DNA from: Azolla caroliniana
Taxonomy: Eukaryota > Polypodiophyta
Direction: 5' to 3'
Assembly: GCA_043228905.1 (NCBI GenBank)
Contig: JBHGNT010000009.1
Span: forward strand, 7,192,001 to 7,256,000
DNA: 64,000 bases
Every line of letters starts with the position of its first letter. Within the stretch, counting starts at the first letter, position 1. A program made the position numbers and the translations under genes. This document shows positions 32,901-43,746 of this stretch, one piece after another. The notes beneath the pieces are model-generated. The model was not told where the DNA came from. It saw only the letters and a program-made list of their open reading frames with translations, and made no database searches.

Positions 32901-34070
32901 TACTGGAAGTTCGACTCCTTCATGACCGATCAAGGGTACCACAAGACGCAGGCTGACCACTGTGTGTTTGTGAAGAAGCTCGAAGGAGGGGACTTCCTGA
33001 TACTCCTCCTGTACGTGGATGACATGTTGATTGTCGGACGAGACCAAGTAAAAATACGGATGCTGAAGAAGGCTCTCAACCGGACCTTCTCAATGAAAGA
33101 CTTGGGTCCGGCAAGACAGATGCTGGGGATGCACATCATTCGGGACCGGTCAGTGAAGCAATTATGGCTGTCATAGGAGAATTACGTGACAAAGGTGCTT
33201 CACCGGTTCAACATGTCAGATGCGAAACCGGTCGGATCGACACTTTCGGCAAACTGCAAGCTATCCGGCAAGCAAAGCCCGAAGAAGAAAGGAGAGAAGG
33301 CAGATATGATGAAGATTCCAGATGCCTCTGCCGTCGAGAGCTTGATGTACGCAATGGTTTGTACCCGACCGGACATTGGATACCCAGTCGGAGTGGTGAG
33401 CCGGTTTATGAGCAATCCCGGCAAGGAGCACTCGAACGCGGTCAAGTGGATACTCCGGTATTTGAAGGGCACTTCAAATATGTGTCTCCGATTCGGCTCC
33501 GGAAAACCTCAACTAGACGGTTTCACCGATTCAGACATGTCGGCTGATGTGGATACCAGCCGGTCTACATCCGGGTATGTGATGACATATGCAGGGGGAG
33601 TTGTTTTGTGGCAGTCGAGGCTGCAGAAGACGGTTGCATTGTCAACCATAGAGGCGGAGTACATGGCGGCTGTGGAAGCCGGCAAGGAAATATTATGGAT
33701 GAAGGACTTCATCGGAGAGCTCGGTATCTGGCAAGAGGAATACCGACTCTACTGTGACATTCAAAGTGTCATCCACCTTGCTAAGAATGTGGCCTACCAT
33801 TCCCGGACGAAGCATATCCAGCGGAGGTACCACTGGATCCGGGAAAGAGTAGATGACCAGGAGTTCGCACTGACGAAGATCCACACGGCCGAGAACGGGT
33901 TAGATATGCTGACCAAAGTGTTGACACCCGACAAGCTGGACGCATGCCGGAAGAGGATCGGACTGGTAAGACCATGCCGGAGTGAAGGGGGAGTTTTGTT
34001 GGGAGACAGGTCCCTCCGGATGGGAAGGGAGAAGAACAGTGCCAACGAACTCCGGATGGAAACAGTATGA
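29943..34070 (+). pseudogene. copia A2 gag-pol polyprotein, two nonsense codons and a tail frameshift
   Basis: ATG at 29943 (MDKSFGGMFKL). The gag domain (SNYSVWKSKMRDML, LYNNFNEESKAHELWEK) ends at a TGA at 30618-30620 where copy A4 has TCA. The same frame goes on with zinc knuckle CFYCGKPGHFQKNC (30636-30677), protease WVVDSGASFHL at about 30864, pre-integrase, integrase, RT (YVDD at about 33015) to a TAG at 33174-33176 (Gln in A1 and A4), then RNase H. A 4-bp deletion near 33970 shifts the last residues so the frame runs into the LTR to 34070. With only these lesions it is a recently decayed copy. Confidence 0.93.
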
Positions 34071-34737
34071 GGAGTACCCGGCTACGGAGAGCCGGATGAT
34101 ACAGGCCCGATGTGAACCGGATGAGGAGTACTCGGCTACGGAGAGCCAGATGATACAGGCCCGGTGTGAACCGGATGAGGAGTACCCGGCTACGGAGAGC
34201 CGGATGGTGCAGGCCGGGTGTGAACCGGATGAGGAGTACCCGGCTACGGAGAGCCGGATGGTGCAGACCCGGTATGAACCGGAGGAAGAGACATATTCGT
34301 AAATATGTTTCTGAGAGCCCATTGTGGCTATATTTGTAAATAGCCGAAAAGTCATATTAGTATAAATATGACTTATGGCAAACTAATATATGTTGTTGTT
34401 ACTTTTCTTGTTGGTGCAAGAAGAAGAGAGAGCACGTAATAGTGTACAGAGAGAGAGAGAGAGAAAGAGGTCGTTGCCTCTGTTGTAACCGCCGCGTGTA
34501 GCGAAGATCTGTGACCACGAGGTCGTTGCCTCAGTGAACTCACTGTTGTACATTCTCACATAGTGACAGTTTGCAGCCTGTGGGCTGCCGTGGTTTTTTC
34601 CCTCTTTGGGTTTTCCACGTAAACCTCCTGTGTATCTTCCTCTCCTTTGTGTCGTGTTTTATTTCCCGTTTTCTGTGTATCATTCTACGCTCGGTTGTGG
34701 CCGAGCGTCGCGCATAAGGAACGTTGGGTTCCCGACA
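33997..34737 (+). repeat. 3' LTR of copia A2
   Basis: 741 bp. It holds four 54-bp units (34063-34278) against three in the 5' LTR. It starts after the purine tract GTGAAGGGGGAGTTT. Confidence 0.94.
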
Positions 34738-34742
34738 AAGGG

Positions 34743-35292
34743 GATATATAAGTATACACATATAAAATATTTATTATGGATCTCATTCAGTTTTTAGTGG
34801 ATTCAAGTGTAGCATTTGGCTTGAGGATATGGCTCAAGGGTGTAGCTCGAGTATCTAGCTTACGATTTTACTTGAGGATTTGTGTTAGAGACTAGTTAAT
34901 AATTAAGAATAAATATGACAAAAGATGGACCAAAGAAAGGAAAGAGGGTGCCAAACCACTCAACCACCCCTAATAATGATCTAACTAGACTTGAATCGAA
35001 AGAGCCATAGCCACATTGCCAACGCTTTGATATAGGTCAAGTCTCCCCCTCAAAAGATAACTCTAGTAACCTTCTAATATAGGTAGAAACTATAGGCCTT
35101 GGTGAATTCACACACTTGACTACATCATATGAAGTCGTCAAGTGATAACAGACCTAATTGTTTATCTCGGAATGTAGAATTGTAAATACTCAATTAATTC
35201 AGATATCATAACTCAGGATTAGTTATAGTTATCCCATCATAAGATCAAGGAAAACGTCATAAATCTTAATTCATGGTTAGTTATGTTATCCT
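34743..35292. other. AT-rich intergenic DNA, no gene seen
   Basis: Between A2 and F. It continues at 40742 on the other side of F. No coding or element signature is recognised. Confidence 0.5.
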
Positions 35293-35760
35293 TGTTGAGA
35301 AGCAAGCTCAACATGGTATGTGATGCTTATGAGAAATAAGCTATAGTAGCTATTTAGCTACTAGTGAACAAAAAGGTAAAACAGCTATTTAGCTAGTGAC
35401 AGCTAATTAGCTAGTGAACAGCTATTTAGCGACTGACAGCTAATTAGCTACTGGCAGCTAATTAGCTGCATGTGTAATAACTTATGACTTAGGTAAAAGT
35501 AAGAGTGAGTGAATAGAAAGGTAGTAGTAAGAAAAAACAGAGAACAGTGAGTAGAGAACTCTGAGAGAGAGTGAGAGACCAGAAGACTGACGAGAGCAAG
35601 TTGAGCTCTACATGTAATAGAAGAAAACCATTTTGCTACTACAGAGGTAAGTCCCCTTTCCTTTCTCTGTCTGTTTAGAGCACGCTAACGATCCAGCACA
35701 CTACGATCCGCCGCGCATACAAAAGAAGAGCCCGAGTGCCTTCTTCACGTTTTCTTAACA
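35293..35760 (+). repeat. 5' LTR of copia F
   Basis: 468 bp, TGTTGAGAAG..TTCTTAACA. The U3 part (about 35345-35470) is built of AGCTATTTAGCT / AGCTAATTAGCT modules. The palindrome AGCTAATTAGCT occurs at 35401-35412, 35438-35449 and 35456-35467. Confidence 0.95.
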
Positions 35761-35772
35761 TGGTATCAGAGC
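35761..35772 (+). promoter_or_regulatory. primer-binding site of copia F
   Basis: TGGTATCAGAGC directly follows the 5' LTR and is complementary to plant initiator tRNA-Met. Confidence 0.93.
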
Positions 35773-35903
35773 AGAGTAGCTCGTAAGGAAGAGTATAGCA
35801 GTGCCTTAATCTGAGAAAGTTATTTCCCTGGTTGCTGATCAGAAATCAGAAAGTTACTTGTTGAAGTAACTAAAGCAAAACCCTGGTTTTTTGGAAGAAA
35901 AAA

Positions 35904-38900
35904 ATGGTTGCAGAGAATGTAGGCCAAATGGTCACAGAGAAATTAGATAAAAACAATTTCCCGGCGTGGAAATTCAGAATGACAAACTTTCTGATGGGGG
36001 AAGGATACTGGGATTACATTGAAGGAGACCTAGAAGAGGCTCCAGAGATCCCAGAAGAGAATGCAACAGCTGCACATATTAAGGCATTTAAAGATTGGAA
36101 TCAAGGGGCAAGGAAAGTAATGCATTGGCTATCACTCAGCATCTCAGATTCAATGCTTGGGCATATACAAGATGCTATGCTCCCAAAAGAAGCTTGGGAC
36201 AACTTGGTAAAACTGTTTGCTGTGAACACAAAGGCTAGAAAGCTCCAGTTAAAGACTGAGCTAAATACCTTGGAGAAAGGTAAGATGTCAATAAATGAAT
36301 ATGCCCTAAAAATCAAGAGTATATGTGAATCACTTGCTTCTATCAATGTGAAGATAGAAGATGATGACAAAGTGGAAATATGCTTAAGAGGCTTAGGACC
36401 TCAATACAAGAGTTTTAAAACTTCTATGCTCACAAGGGATAGTATCCCAAGTTTTTCAGATCTGGTCTCAATGCTTGTGGTAGAGGAAAGGAATCAGATG
36501 GATGATGCAAATAAAGGAAACTCAAAGAACGAGGGGCAAGCCCTCTATAATAATGCCGGAAGAGGCCGAGGAAGAGGCCATGGAAGATTTGGCTCAGGAA
36601 GAACCAATAATAATGGCTTTCAAGGAAGAGGACAACAAGCTCATAGAGGAGGAAACAACAACAGAGGCAGGGGGAGCAACCGAAGTAGAGGTAAGCAAAC
36701 TTATGTAAATGATGATGGCTGTTGGTATTGTGGTAAACCAGGCCATACACAGGCTGAATGTTACAAGAAACAAAATGATGAGAAAAGAGGAAAAGGACAA
36801 CAGAGTAACTATGCCTCTACTAGTGAAGATTGTGAAAAGGAAGGTGGTTTTGTAGTGCAACATGAGATAGCAGCAGTGGCTGAAAGCTCACAGAAATGTA
36901 ATGAAGAGTTTACGTGGTATGTAGACTCGGGGGCATCTAACCATATGACTGGACATGCAAATTGGTTTGAGAGTTTAAGAGAACCAGAGGTTCCTGGTTA
37001 TGTACAAACAGGTGATGACACAACTCACCAAATAAAACATGTTGGAGATATCCCATTGTGGGAAGAAAGAGGAAAAACCAAGTATATGTTGAATGTGATG
37101 CATGTTCCAAACCTTGCTAAGAATCTGATTTCTGTTGGACAGATTGTAGAGCAAGGTATGCAAGTGAAGTTTAAGCAAAGTGGATGCTATATAGAAAAGA
37201 ATGGGAAGCTCATTGCAAAAGGGAAGAGACAAGGAAGAATGTTTATCTTGGATGTAGAAATGCCCAAACAGATTTCAGCCATGTTTGCAAATGGAACGAG
37301 TGTAATCTCAGATGTGGAAATGTGGCATAAAAGGATTGGCCATATAAGTATGCAAACATTAAAGAATATGTTGAGAAAAGATGCAGTGGCTGGACTGCCG
37401 AACTTGAAAAAGTGTGAAATGGGAAAAGTATGTGAAGCATGTCAATATGGTAAGCAAAACAGGTTGCCATTCCCTCATGAGAGACATGTAAGCAAAAATC
37501 TGTTGGATTTGGTACATACAGATGTATGGGGACCAACAAAGAATGCATCTATTGGTGGATGCAGATTTTATGTTACATTTATTGATGATTGTTCACGGAA
37601 GACATGGGTGTACTTCATGAAGGAGAAAAGTGAAGTATTTGACTGTTTTCGTAAGTTTAAATGCATGGTAGAAAAGCAGGCTGGTACAAGGATAAAATGT
37701 TTGAGATCTGATGGAGGAGGAGAGTATTTCTCCAATGAATTTTCTGATTTTTTGTGTAATCAGGGAATAAGAAGACAGTTCACATGCCGATATACTCCAC
37801 AGCAAAATGGAGTTGCTGAGAGGAAAAACAGAACTTTGGTGAACATAGCAAGGGCAATGATGACTGAGAAGAACATGCCATTATACTATTGGGCAGAAGC
37901 TGTAAATACAGCAAATTACATTTTAAATAGATGTATTACATCAGGAGTACATGAGGCAACTCCTGAAGAGTGTTTTTATGGCAGGAAGCCTAGCTTACAA
38001 CACTTGAAAGTGTTTGGATGCCTTGCATATGTACATGTGCCTGCAGAAGTAAGAAGTAAGTTGGATCCAAAAGCAGAAAAATGTATCTTTGTTGGATATT
38101 CAGAAGAACAAAAAGGGTACAGATGTTATAACCCTGTGACTAAAAAGATTGTGACAAGTCGAGATGTGATATTTGATGAGTTGGCTAGTTGGTACAGCCC
38201 AAAACAGAATCTAGAGACTGATGAAGACTGTCAAAATGAAGACAAAGACAGATCAGAAAATGTAGAAGACTGTCACAGAGATGGAGACAAGGTTGGACAG
38301 CAAAGTCCAACATCAACAGAATGTTCTGGACCATCAAAAAGCTCAGATGGTAAATCTGATTCAAATTCATGGAGTGGAAAAACTGGACAGAAAAAATCTG
38401 ATGACAAAAAAGGAAAACAGAAAATGCCAGAGTATGAAATCCCGGATGACCTATCAAAAAACATGGAAGATGAAGATTCAGATATGTCTTTGGATGATTT
38501 CCTTGGAATACAGGAAATGAAAATCCCTGGTATGGAAAAGGCAATAAAGAATGCAAATCAGAAACTGAGAAGATCAGATAGAGAGAAAAAGACCGTGGAA
38601 AGATTTGGGTATGATACATATATGGCTATGCACTATGCATATATGTCTAAGGTGGTACAGATCCCTGACCCAAACAGCTTTGAAGAAGCAAAATCTGAGA
38701 AGAAATGGATGGATGCAATGCAAGAAGAGATTGATGCATTGGCTGAGAACAAAACGTGGGATTTGGTGAAGTTACCAAAAGAGAAAAATGTGGTAGGCTG
38801 CAAATGGGTCTACAAGACAAAGCATGACTCCAATGGGAATGTAAGTAGACATAAAGCAAGATTGGTTGCAAAAGGATATGCTCAGATGCAAGGGATTGAT

Positions 38901-40250
38901 TATGATGAGACTTTTGCACCGGTTGCAAAGATGGCAACCTTGAGAACACTACTTGCTGTAGGAGCAGCCAGAAAATGGATTTTGCATCACATGGATGTAA
39001 AAAATGCCTTTTTACATGGTAACTTGGAAGAAGAAGTGTATATGAGTCAACCACCAGGTTTTGAAGATAAGAAACATCCTGATTATGTATGTAAGCTGAA
39101 AAAAGCTCTCTATGGACTGAAACAGGCACCAAGAGCATGGCACAGAGAACTTTCAGATTCTCTGAAAAATCTTGGTTTCAAAATGTCAAAAGCTGATCCT
39201 TCTTTGTATGTAAAAAGTGAAAATGATTGCATTGTTATTATTCTGATTTATGTAGATGATTTGATTATTGGAGGAGATTCTGTGGATGAAATAAGAAAGT
39301 TGAAAAAAAATCTGGAAATGCAGTTTCATATGAAAGATTTGGGAGATCTGAGATATTTTCTTGGTATTGAAATCATCAGATCTGAAAGTGGTATATGTAT
39401 GTTGCAAAAACAGTATGCAACAACTATGTTGAAAAAGTATGGTATGCTTGGATGCAAACCTATTGCTGTACCACTTGATAAAAACTGCAAGTTGAGGGCT
39501 GATTTGGGAGCCAAGATAGAAGATGTAAACATGTACAGGTCTATGGTGGGCAGCCTTATTTATTTGACTATAACAAGACCTGATTTGAGCTATGCTGTTG
39601 GATTAGTCAGCCAGTTTATGCAACAGCCAACAAAGCCACATTTGGACTGCATCAGAAGGATTCTGAGGTATGTAAAAGCAACTCAGAACTTTGGACTATT
39701 TTACAGGGCTGATCTAGACATAAATCTGGAAGGATATACAGATGGTGATTGGGCTGGAAGCCAAACAGACAGGAGATCCACAAGTGGATACATGTTTACC
39801 TTGGGAAGTGCAGGAATTTCATGGAGTAGCAAGAAACAGGCTACTGTTGCATTGTCCAGTACAGAAGCTGAGTATAGAGGGGCTGCAATAGCCACATGTG
39901 AAGAAGTATGGATCAGAAGACTGCTTGCTGATCTGGGAGTATATATAGATGGTGCTGTCACAATCTGGTGTGACAATATGAGCAGCATTCAGCTTGCAAA
40001 GAACCCAGTGTTCCATGCAAGAACAAAGCACATTGAGGTGCATTATCACTTTGTTAGAGAAAAAGTGATGGAAGGTGAAGTTGATCTGGTGTATGTGAAT
40101 ACAAATCAGCAGGTTGCTGATATCCTTACGAAGGGATTGAGTGTGGAAAAGCATACACAGTTTCGGAACATGATGGGAGTTGTAGACATTGATATGATGG
40201 CTGAAAAGCATCATGAAAAAGAAGTTGTAGATAACCCCAAGAAAGGATAA
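35904..40250 (+). CDS. copia F Gag-Pol polyprotein (intact)
   Basis: 1448 residues from the ATG at 35904, about 130 bases after the primer site, with no upstream in-frame alternative needed. The gag (UBN2-type) domain covers about residues 10-200, followed by a Gly/Arg/Asn-rich linker. The zinc knuckle CWYCGKPGHTQAEC is at 273-286. Protease has DSG at 341-343 in WYVDSGASNHM. The pre-integrase zinc region contains MWHKRIGH and CEACQYGKQ. Integrase has HTDVWGP, DGGGEYF and QNGVAERKNR. An acidic linker spans about 760-880. Reverse transcriptase has DVKNAFLHGNL and YVDD at 1116-1119, and RNase H has SSTEAEYRGA and WCDNMSSIQLAKN. Gag assembles particles, protease matures the product, RT/RNase H copies RNA to DNA and integrase inserts it. 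All key residues seen are kept. Confidence 0.96.
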   Translation: MVAENVGQMVTEKLDKNNFPAWKFRMTNFLMGEGYWDYIEGDLEEAPEIPEENATAAHIKAFKDWNQGARKVMHWLSLSISDSMLGHIQDAMLPKEAWDNLVKLFAVNTKARKLQLKTELNTLEKGKMSINEYALKIKSICESLASINVKIEDDDKVEICLRGLGPQYKSFKTSMLTRDSIPSFSDLVSMLVVEERNQMDDANKGNSKNEGQALYNNAGRGRGRGHGRFGSGRTNNNGFQGRGQQAHRGGNNNRGRGSNRSRGKQTYVNDDGCWYCGKPGHTQAECYKKQNDEKRGKGQQSNYASTSEDCEKEGGFVVQHEIAAVAESSQKCNEEFTWYVDSGASNHMTGHANWFESLREPEVPGYVQTGDDTTHQIKHVGDIPLWEERGKTKYMLNVMHVPNLAKNLISVGQIVEQGMQVKFKQSGCYIEKNGKLIAKGKRQGRMFILDVEMPKQISAMFANGTSVISDVEMWHKRIGHISMQTLKNMLRKDAVAGLPNLKKCEMGKVCEACQYGKQNRLPFPHERHVSKNLLDLVHTDVWGPTKNASIGGCRFYVTFIDDCSRKTWVYFMKEKSEVFDCFRKFKCMVEKQAGTRIKCLRSDGGGEYFSNEFSDFLCNQGIRRQFTCRYTPQQNGVAERKNRTLVNIARAMMTEKNMPLYYWAEAVNTANYILNRCITSGVHEATPEECFYGRKPSLQHLKVFGCLAYVHVPAEVRSKLDPKAEKCIFVGYSEEQKGYRCYNPVTKKIVTSRDVIFDELASWYSPKQNLETDEDCQNEDKDRSENVEDCHRDGDKVGQQSPTSTECSGPSKSSDGKSDSNSWSGKTGQKKSDDKKGKQKMPEYEIPDDLSKNMEDEDSDMSLDDFLGIQEMKIPGMEKAIKNANQKLRRSDREKKTVERFGYDTYMAMHYAYMSKVVQIPDPNSFEEAKSEKKWMDAMQEEIDALAENKTWDLVKLPKEKNVVGCKWVYKTKHDSNGNVSRHKARLVAKGYAQMQGIDYDETFAPVAKMATLRTLLAVGAARKWILHHMDVKNAFLHGNLEEEVYMSQPPGFEDKKHPDYVCKLKKALYGLKQAPRAWHRELSDSLKNLGFKMSKADPSLYVKSENDCIVIILIYVDDLIIGGDSVDEIRKLKKNLEMQFHMKDLGDLRYFLGIEIIRSESGICMLQKQYATTMLKKYGMLGCKPIAVPLDKNCKLRADLGAKIEDVNMYRSMVGSLIYLTITRPDLSYAVGLVSQFMQQPTKPHLDCIRRILRYVKATQNFGLFYRADLDINLEGYTDGDWAGSQTDRRSTSGYMFTLGSAGISWSSKKQATVALSSTEAEYRGAAIATCEEVWIRRLLADLGVYIDGAVTIWCDNMSSIQLAKNPVFHARTKHIEVHYHFVREKVMEGEVDLVYVNTNQQVADILTKGLSVEKHTQFRNMMGVVDIDMMAEKHHEKEVVDNPKKG

Positions 40251-40256
40251 GTTGAG

Positions 40257-40268
40257 CTTGAGGGGGAG
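40257..40268 (+). promoter_or_regulatory. polypurine tract of copia F
   Basis: CTTGAGGGGGAG abuts the 3' LTR start (TGTTGAG). It primes plus-strand cDNA synthesis. Confidence 0.88.
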
Positions 40269-40736
40269 TGTTGAGAAGCAAGCTCAACATGGTATGTGAT
40301 GCTTATGAGAAATAAGCTATAGTAGCTATTTAGCTACTAGTGAACAAAAAGGTAAAACAGCTATTTAGCTAGTGACAGCTAATTAGCTAGTGAACAGCTA
40401 TTTAGCGACTGACAGCTAATTAGCTACTGGCAGCTAATTAGCTGCATGTGTAATAACTTATGACTTAGGTAAAAGTAAGAGTGAGTGAATAGAAAGGTAG
40501 TAGTAAGAAAAAACAGAGAACAGTGAGTAGAGAACTCTGAGAGAGAGTGAGAGACCAGAAGACTGACGAGAGCAAGTTGAGCTCTACATGTAATAGAAGA
40601 AAACCATTTTGCTACTACAGAGGTAAGTCCCCTTTCCTTTCTCTGTCTGTTTAGAGCACGCTAACGATCCAGCACACTACGATCCGCCGCGCATACAAAA
40701 GAAGAGCCCGAGTGCCTTCTTCACGTTTTCTTAACA
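40269..40736 (+). repeat. 3' LTR of copia F
   Basis: 468 bp, no difference found from the 5' LTR. Followed by ATCCT. Confidence 0.95.
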
Positions 40737-40741
40737 ATCCT

Positions 40742-41737
40742 TGTAAAGAATTCTCCCGCTTCAAAACATTTTGAACTTTTTCAATGACTATTTAAGTGTG
40801 TTTGATATGTTTTACCAACTAGAAGATTTCGCCAATTAAGAAAAGTAACCAAAATGTTTAAGGCCTATGAGTAGTCCGCAAAACTTGTGCACCTAATTTA
40901 TCACACTCACGTGTACATAAAGTATTAGAACTTGGAAATACACATAGTAATACCTTTTCATTTACGGTTAAATCCAAATGGTTGTGAATCCTAGTTTGCC
41001 TAAAAGTTATCTTATGCAATATAAAATAAGTTTATCTCGTATATAGTTTGTATTGTGTATAACTCATCATATTGAATGTCAACATTGATCGAGGCTTACA
41101 CACTAAAATCATACATCAACACTAAAGGACTATCTCCAATCCATGTATGTTCGAAGAAAACTATATAGCAAAAAGTTATTTTTCTCATTATATCAAAAGT
41201 TATCCTCATTGGTCTGATTACCTATTCAATTGGACATCAATTAGGTTTGAGGTTGGTCTCTAGAGCTTGTGGTTAAGGTAATTTCTGGTTCCAAAATAGG
41301 GTAGTAATTTGGAAATCTTTGGCACTTATTATATCCTTGGTAATCTGACCATGGTGACATTTAGTTATATAATCATTAATATCAAAATGCATCTTCAATA
41401 AAAAGAAATGAGTAGAAATTATAACAAGTGTATGATGTATTCGAAGTTGCCTTAAAGAAATCTTATTTTGATCTCACAAAATAATGGAACGTAAACCTTT
41501 CCAATACAGTTTTGCATGCCATTAATAATGTGGAAGGTTCCCTTTGAGGATGTAGCATCAAATAACATCTTCGCTAGATTAATGTAGATCCTTACATGTT
41601 TCTTCATAAAATTATCCATCTACTTGCGATTGCATATTTCGTGTGTGTTTATTTTAGATTACGTTCCGAAACCTTTGAGGCTTCCCCATTGCAATGAGTG
41701 GAGCAATAAGTGCTTTTGTGTGTTGATGTATGATGTG
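40742..41737. other. AT-rich intergenic DNA, no gene seen
   Basis: Only short ORFs and no recognisable element domains. Confidence 0.5.
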
Positions 41738-42310
41738 TGTTACCAGCATGACCATATAATATCCCGCGGTGAGATTTTACCGTAGTATTCTATACACGTG
41801 GATATGTGTGAGGGTTAAACGAGAGTGTAAACAAGGGGAGGATTACTTTTAATCCTCGGGATTGAGACAACCCATTAGCCAAGTGTGAAGTTGCTTGGGG
41901 GCCTTGGGTCCTGCAATAAATATGAGGCCTAGGTACCCTCATTTCATCATCTGTTTACTACCTCGAGACTCAAACAGTGTGGTGGGTCAACTCTTCTAAC
42001 AAGCGTGCCAACACTAGGTCCGACTCGACGCCACGTCGGTGGTATGGGATGCCGATCGAGGCTCGAGTCTGTCTCGATCCCTTCGCTTGGGGGTGGTAGG
42101 GTGGATCGGCACCCTTCTTTCTCTCGCTCCTTTCTTATTTCATATATATTATATCCTTATCATATGCTTACATTAGATCATCACTCTAACAATTGGTATC
42201 AGAGCATGTGCAGATGGCTTCTTCGGCTCTTTCCTTTTTTTCTCTAGTAAATGGCTTTACGAAAAATGATGGCTCATTATGACGCTCATCGGGTCTATGA
42301 CATTTGATGC
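41738..42310 (+). mobile_element. remnant of a copia 5' end: LTR, primer site and gag start
   Basis: TGGTATCAGAGC at 42194-42205 follows a putative LTR end (CTCTAACA at 42184-42191). The putative LTR begins TGTTACCAGC at 41738, about 454 bp upstream, and contains an AATAAATATGAGG promoter-like block at about 41915. After the primer site an ATG begins a short MASSALS peptide, as many copia gags do, but it stops after about 22 codons. No 3' LTR was found. The LTR left boundary is a guess. Confidence 0.5.
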
Positions 42311-43339
42311 GTGGTTGAATTAAGGAAATTTTGTATTTGTATCAAATACGACTCAATGGGGATTGGCCAAGGAGGATTTCCTTGAATTCCTTCAGCTTTA
42401 GCTGATGACATCAGGTTGTTATTATGAGCCATTGAATGATAATTTCTAGCAAAGAAATAAGATAAGGTCAGACAAATAGTCAAAACATCATGTCATGATG
42501 TAAACATATCATGGGCAAACATTAATCAATATCATGATCGCACGTCAATACCCCTCTATACGTATGAAATGAGGTTCAAGATCAGGTTACTATGGTAATA
42601 CAAAGGTGTTTTAAAAACCGTGGGGGTGACAAATGAATGTCTTTCCCTGATCTCTATATCGATTTTTTCATGGCAACTCCCCGAGGCTCAACCATGTATG
42701 TTCATGTCATGAATAGTTTATACACGAAAAAATGCTAACAATAAATTATGTTTCTGTAACCACGAATGTGGTTTCAACTCTTTAAGTCCTATTACGAGGA
42801 CCCCGAAGTGCACTTAGACCTAAAGTCTAAACATGTGTTATAGTCATATGTATCAACAATCCCTCTAGTAGCCCACAATGAGGAGGTGACTCTTTTTCTC
42901 AGCAACACATATTATACCTCATTCTCTACTTAACAAACATTCCCATAATATATACATCATATGAGGAGAACATGCCTCTCTCATATTTCATGTTATTATT
43001 TCAGCAAATCCATGATCTTATGGTAGCCCTTGCTCTTTTAACACAGTTAATGCCATGCAACTAGTTATTGACCACTCAATATAGGGTCGAAGCATGCTAC
43101 GGTGTACCAACTTTTGGCCAAAAATTTAGTACTAAATCGAAGAAGAAAATAAACATTAAAAATTGTAAATAAATTTCAAAAAAAAAAAACAAATTCATTA
43201 TGTCACACTCGAATGCACAAAGATATTATACGTCACACTCGAAATGTCCCTAGGCCATATTTAATACATTAATTGTTGCCCCAGTCTCCTAGGTAGAGTT
43301 GTACGAAAGCACACCTGGAGAAGGTATCCATTGTGACAG
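42311..43339. other. AT-rich intergenic DNA, no gene seen
   Basis: No coding signature was found; the ORFs are chance. Confidence 0.5.
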
Positions 43340-43352
43340 TTGGTTAGTCTCA

Positions 43353-43406
43353 GTATCTCTCTCTCTCTCTCTCTCTCTGGTATGGGTAGTCGAACGTGTC
43401 AGTTGG

Positions 43407-43440
<34 letters not shown>

Positions 43441-43563
43441 GTCTCGACGTTGGCGAAAGTTAAAGACGACATATCTATTACAGGTCTATCTCTCTCTTTC
43501 TCTCTCTCACTCCACCTTCGAAGCTTTGTTTCTTTGTTTCTTTCTGTTTCTCTCTCTCACTCC
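43353..43563 (+). repeat. CT microsatellites upstream of the RING gene
   Basis: (CT)n runs lie at about 43353-43378, 43409-43437 and 43490-43508, with the segment TCTCTCACTCCACCTTCGA present twice (about 43501 and 43552). Such runs are common in plant 5' UTRs and promoters. Confidence 0.85.
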
Positions 43564-43746
43564 ACCTTCGATTCTCTGTTTCCCCGCGTAGCTGTTCTTG
43601 TGTTCCCCTCTGTGCCAGGTTCGATCTCTGAACTCTGTATACGCAGAGATTTTTGTTTCCCTTGCTCGTTGTATGTGTTGTTGATTTTCCTTCCTTGTGT
43701 ATGCTCGTTTGTCTCCTCTGTGTATGCTCGTTTGTCTCCTTTGCAG

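Larger units (their letters stand above)
29226..34737 (+). mobile_element. Ty1/copia retrotransposon A2, full length, inactivated
   Basis: LTRs at 29226-29912 and 33997-34737, with perfect 5-bp target duplication AAGGG (29221-29225, 34738-34742). The LTRs differ in length by exactly 54 bp because the 3' LTR has four and the 5' LTR three copies of an internal tandem unit; otherwise they are very similar. Pol carries two nonsense codons and a short C-terminal deletion. Confidence 0.96.
35293..40736 (+). mobile_element. Ty1/copia retrotransposon F, complete, intact and very young
   Basis: It has two 468-bp LTRs (35293-35760 and 40269-40736) that are identical when read side by side, and target duplication ATCCT (35288-35292, 40737-40741). 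The primer-binding site is at 35761 and the polypurine tract at 40257-40268. One uninterrupted 1448-codon polyprotein has all catalytic motifs. Everything needed for autonomous transposition appears present. It is AT-rich, unlike elements A-D in this window. Confidence 0.97.
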
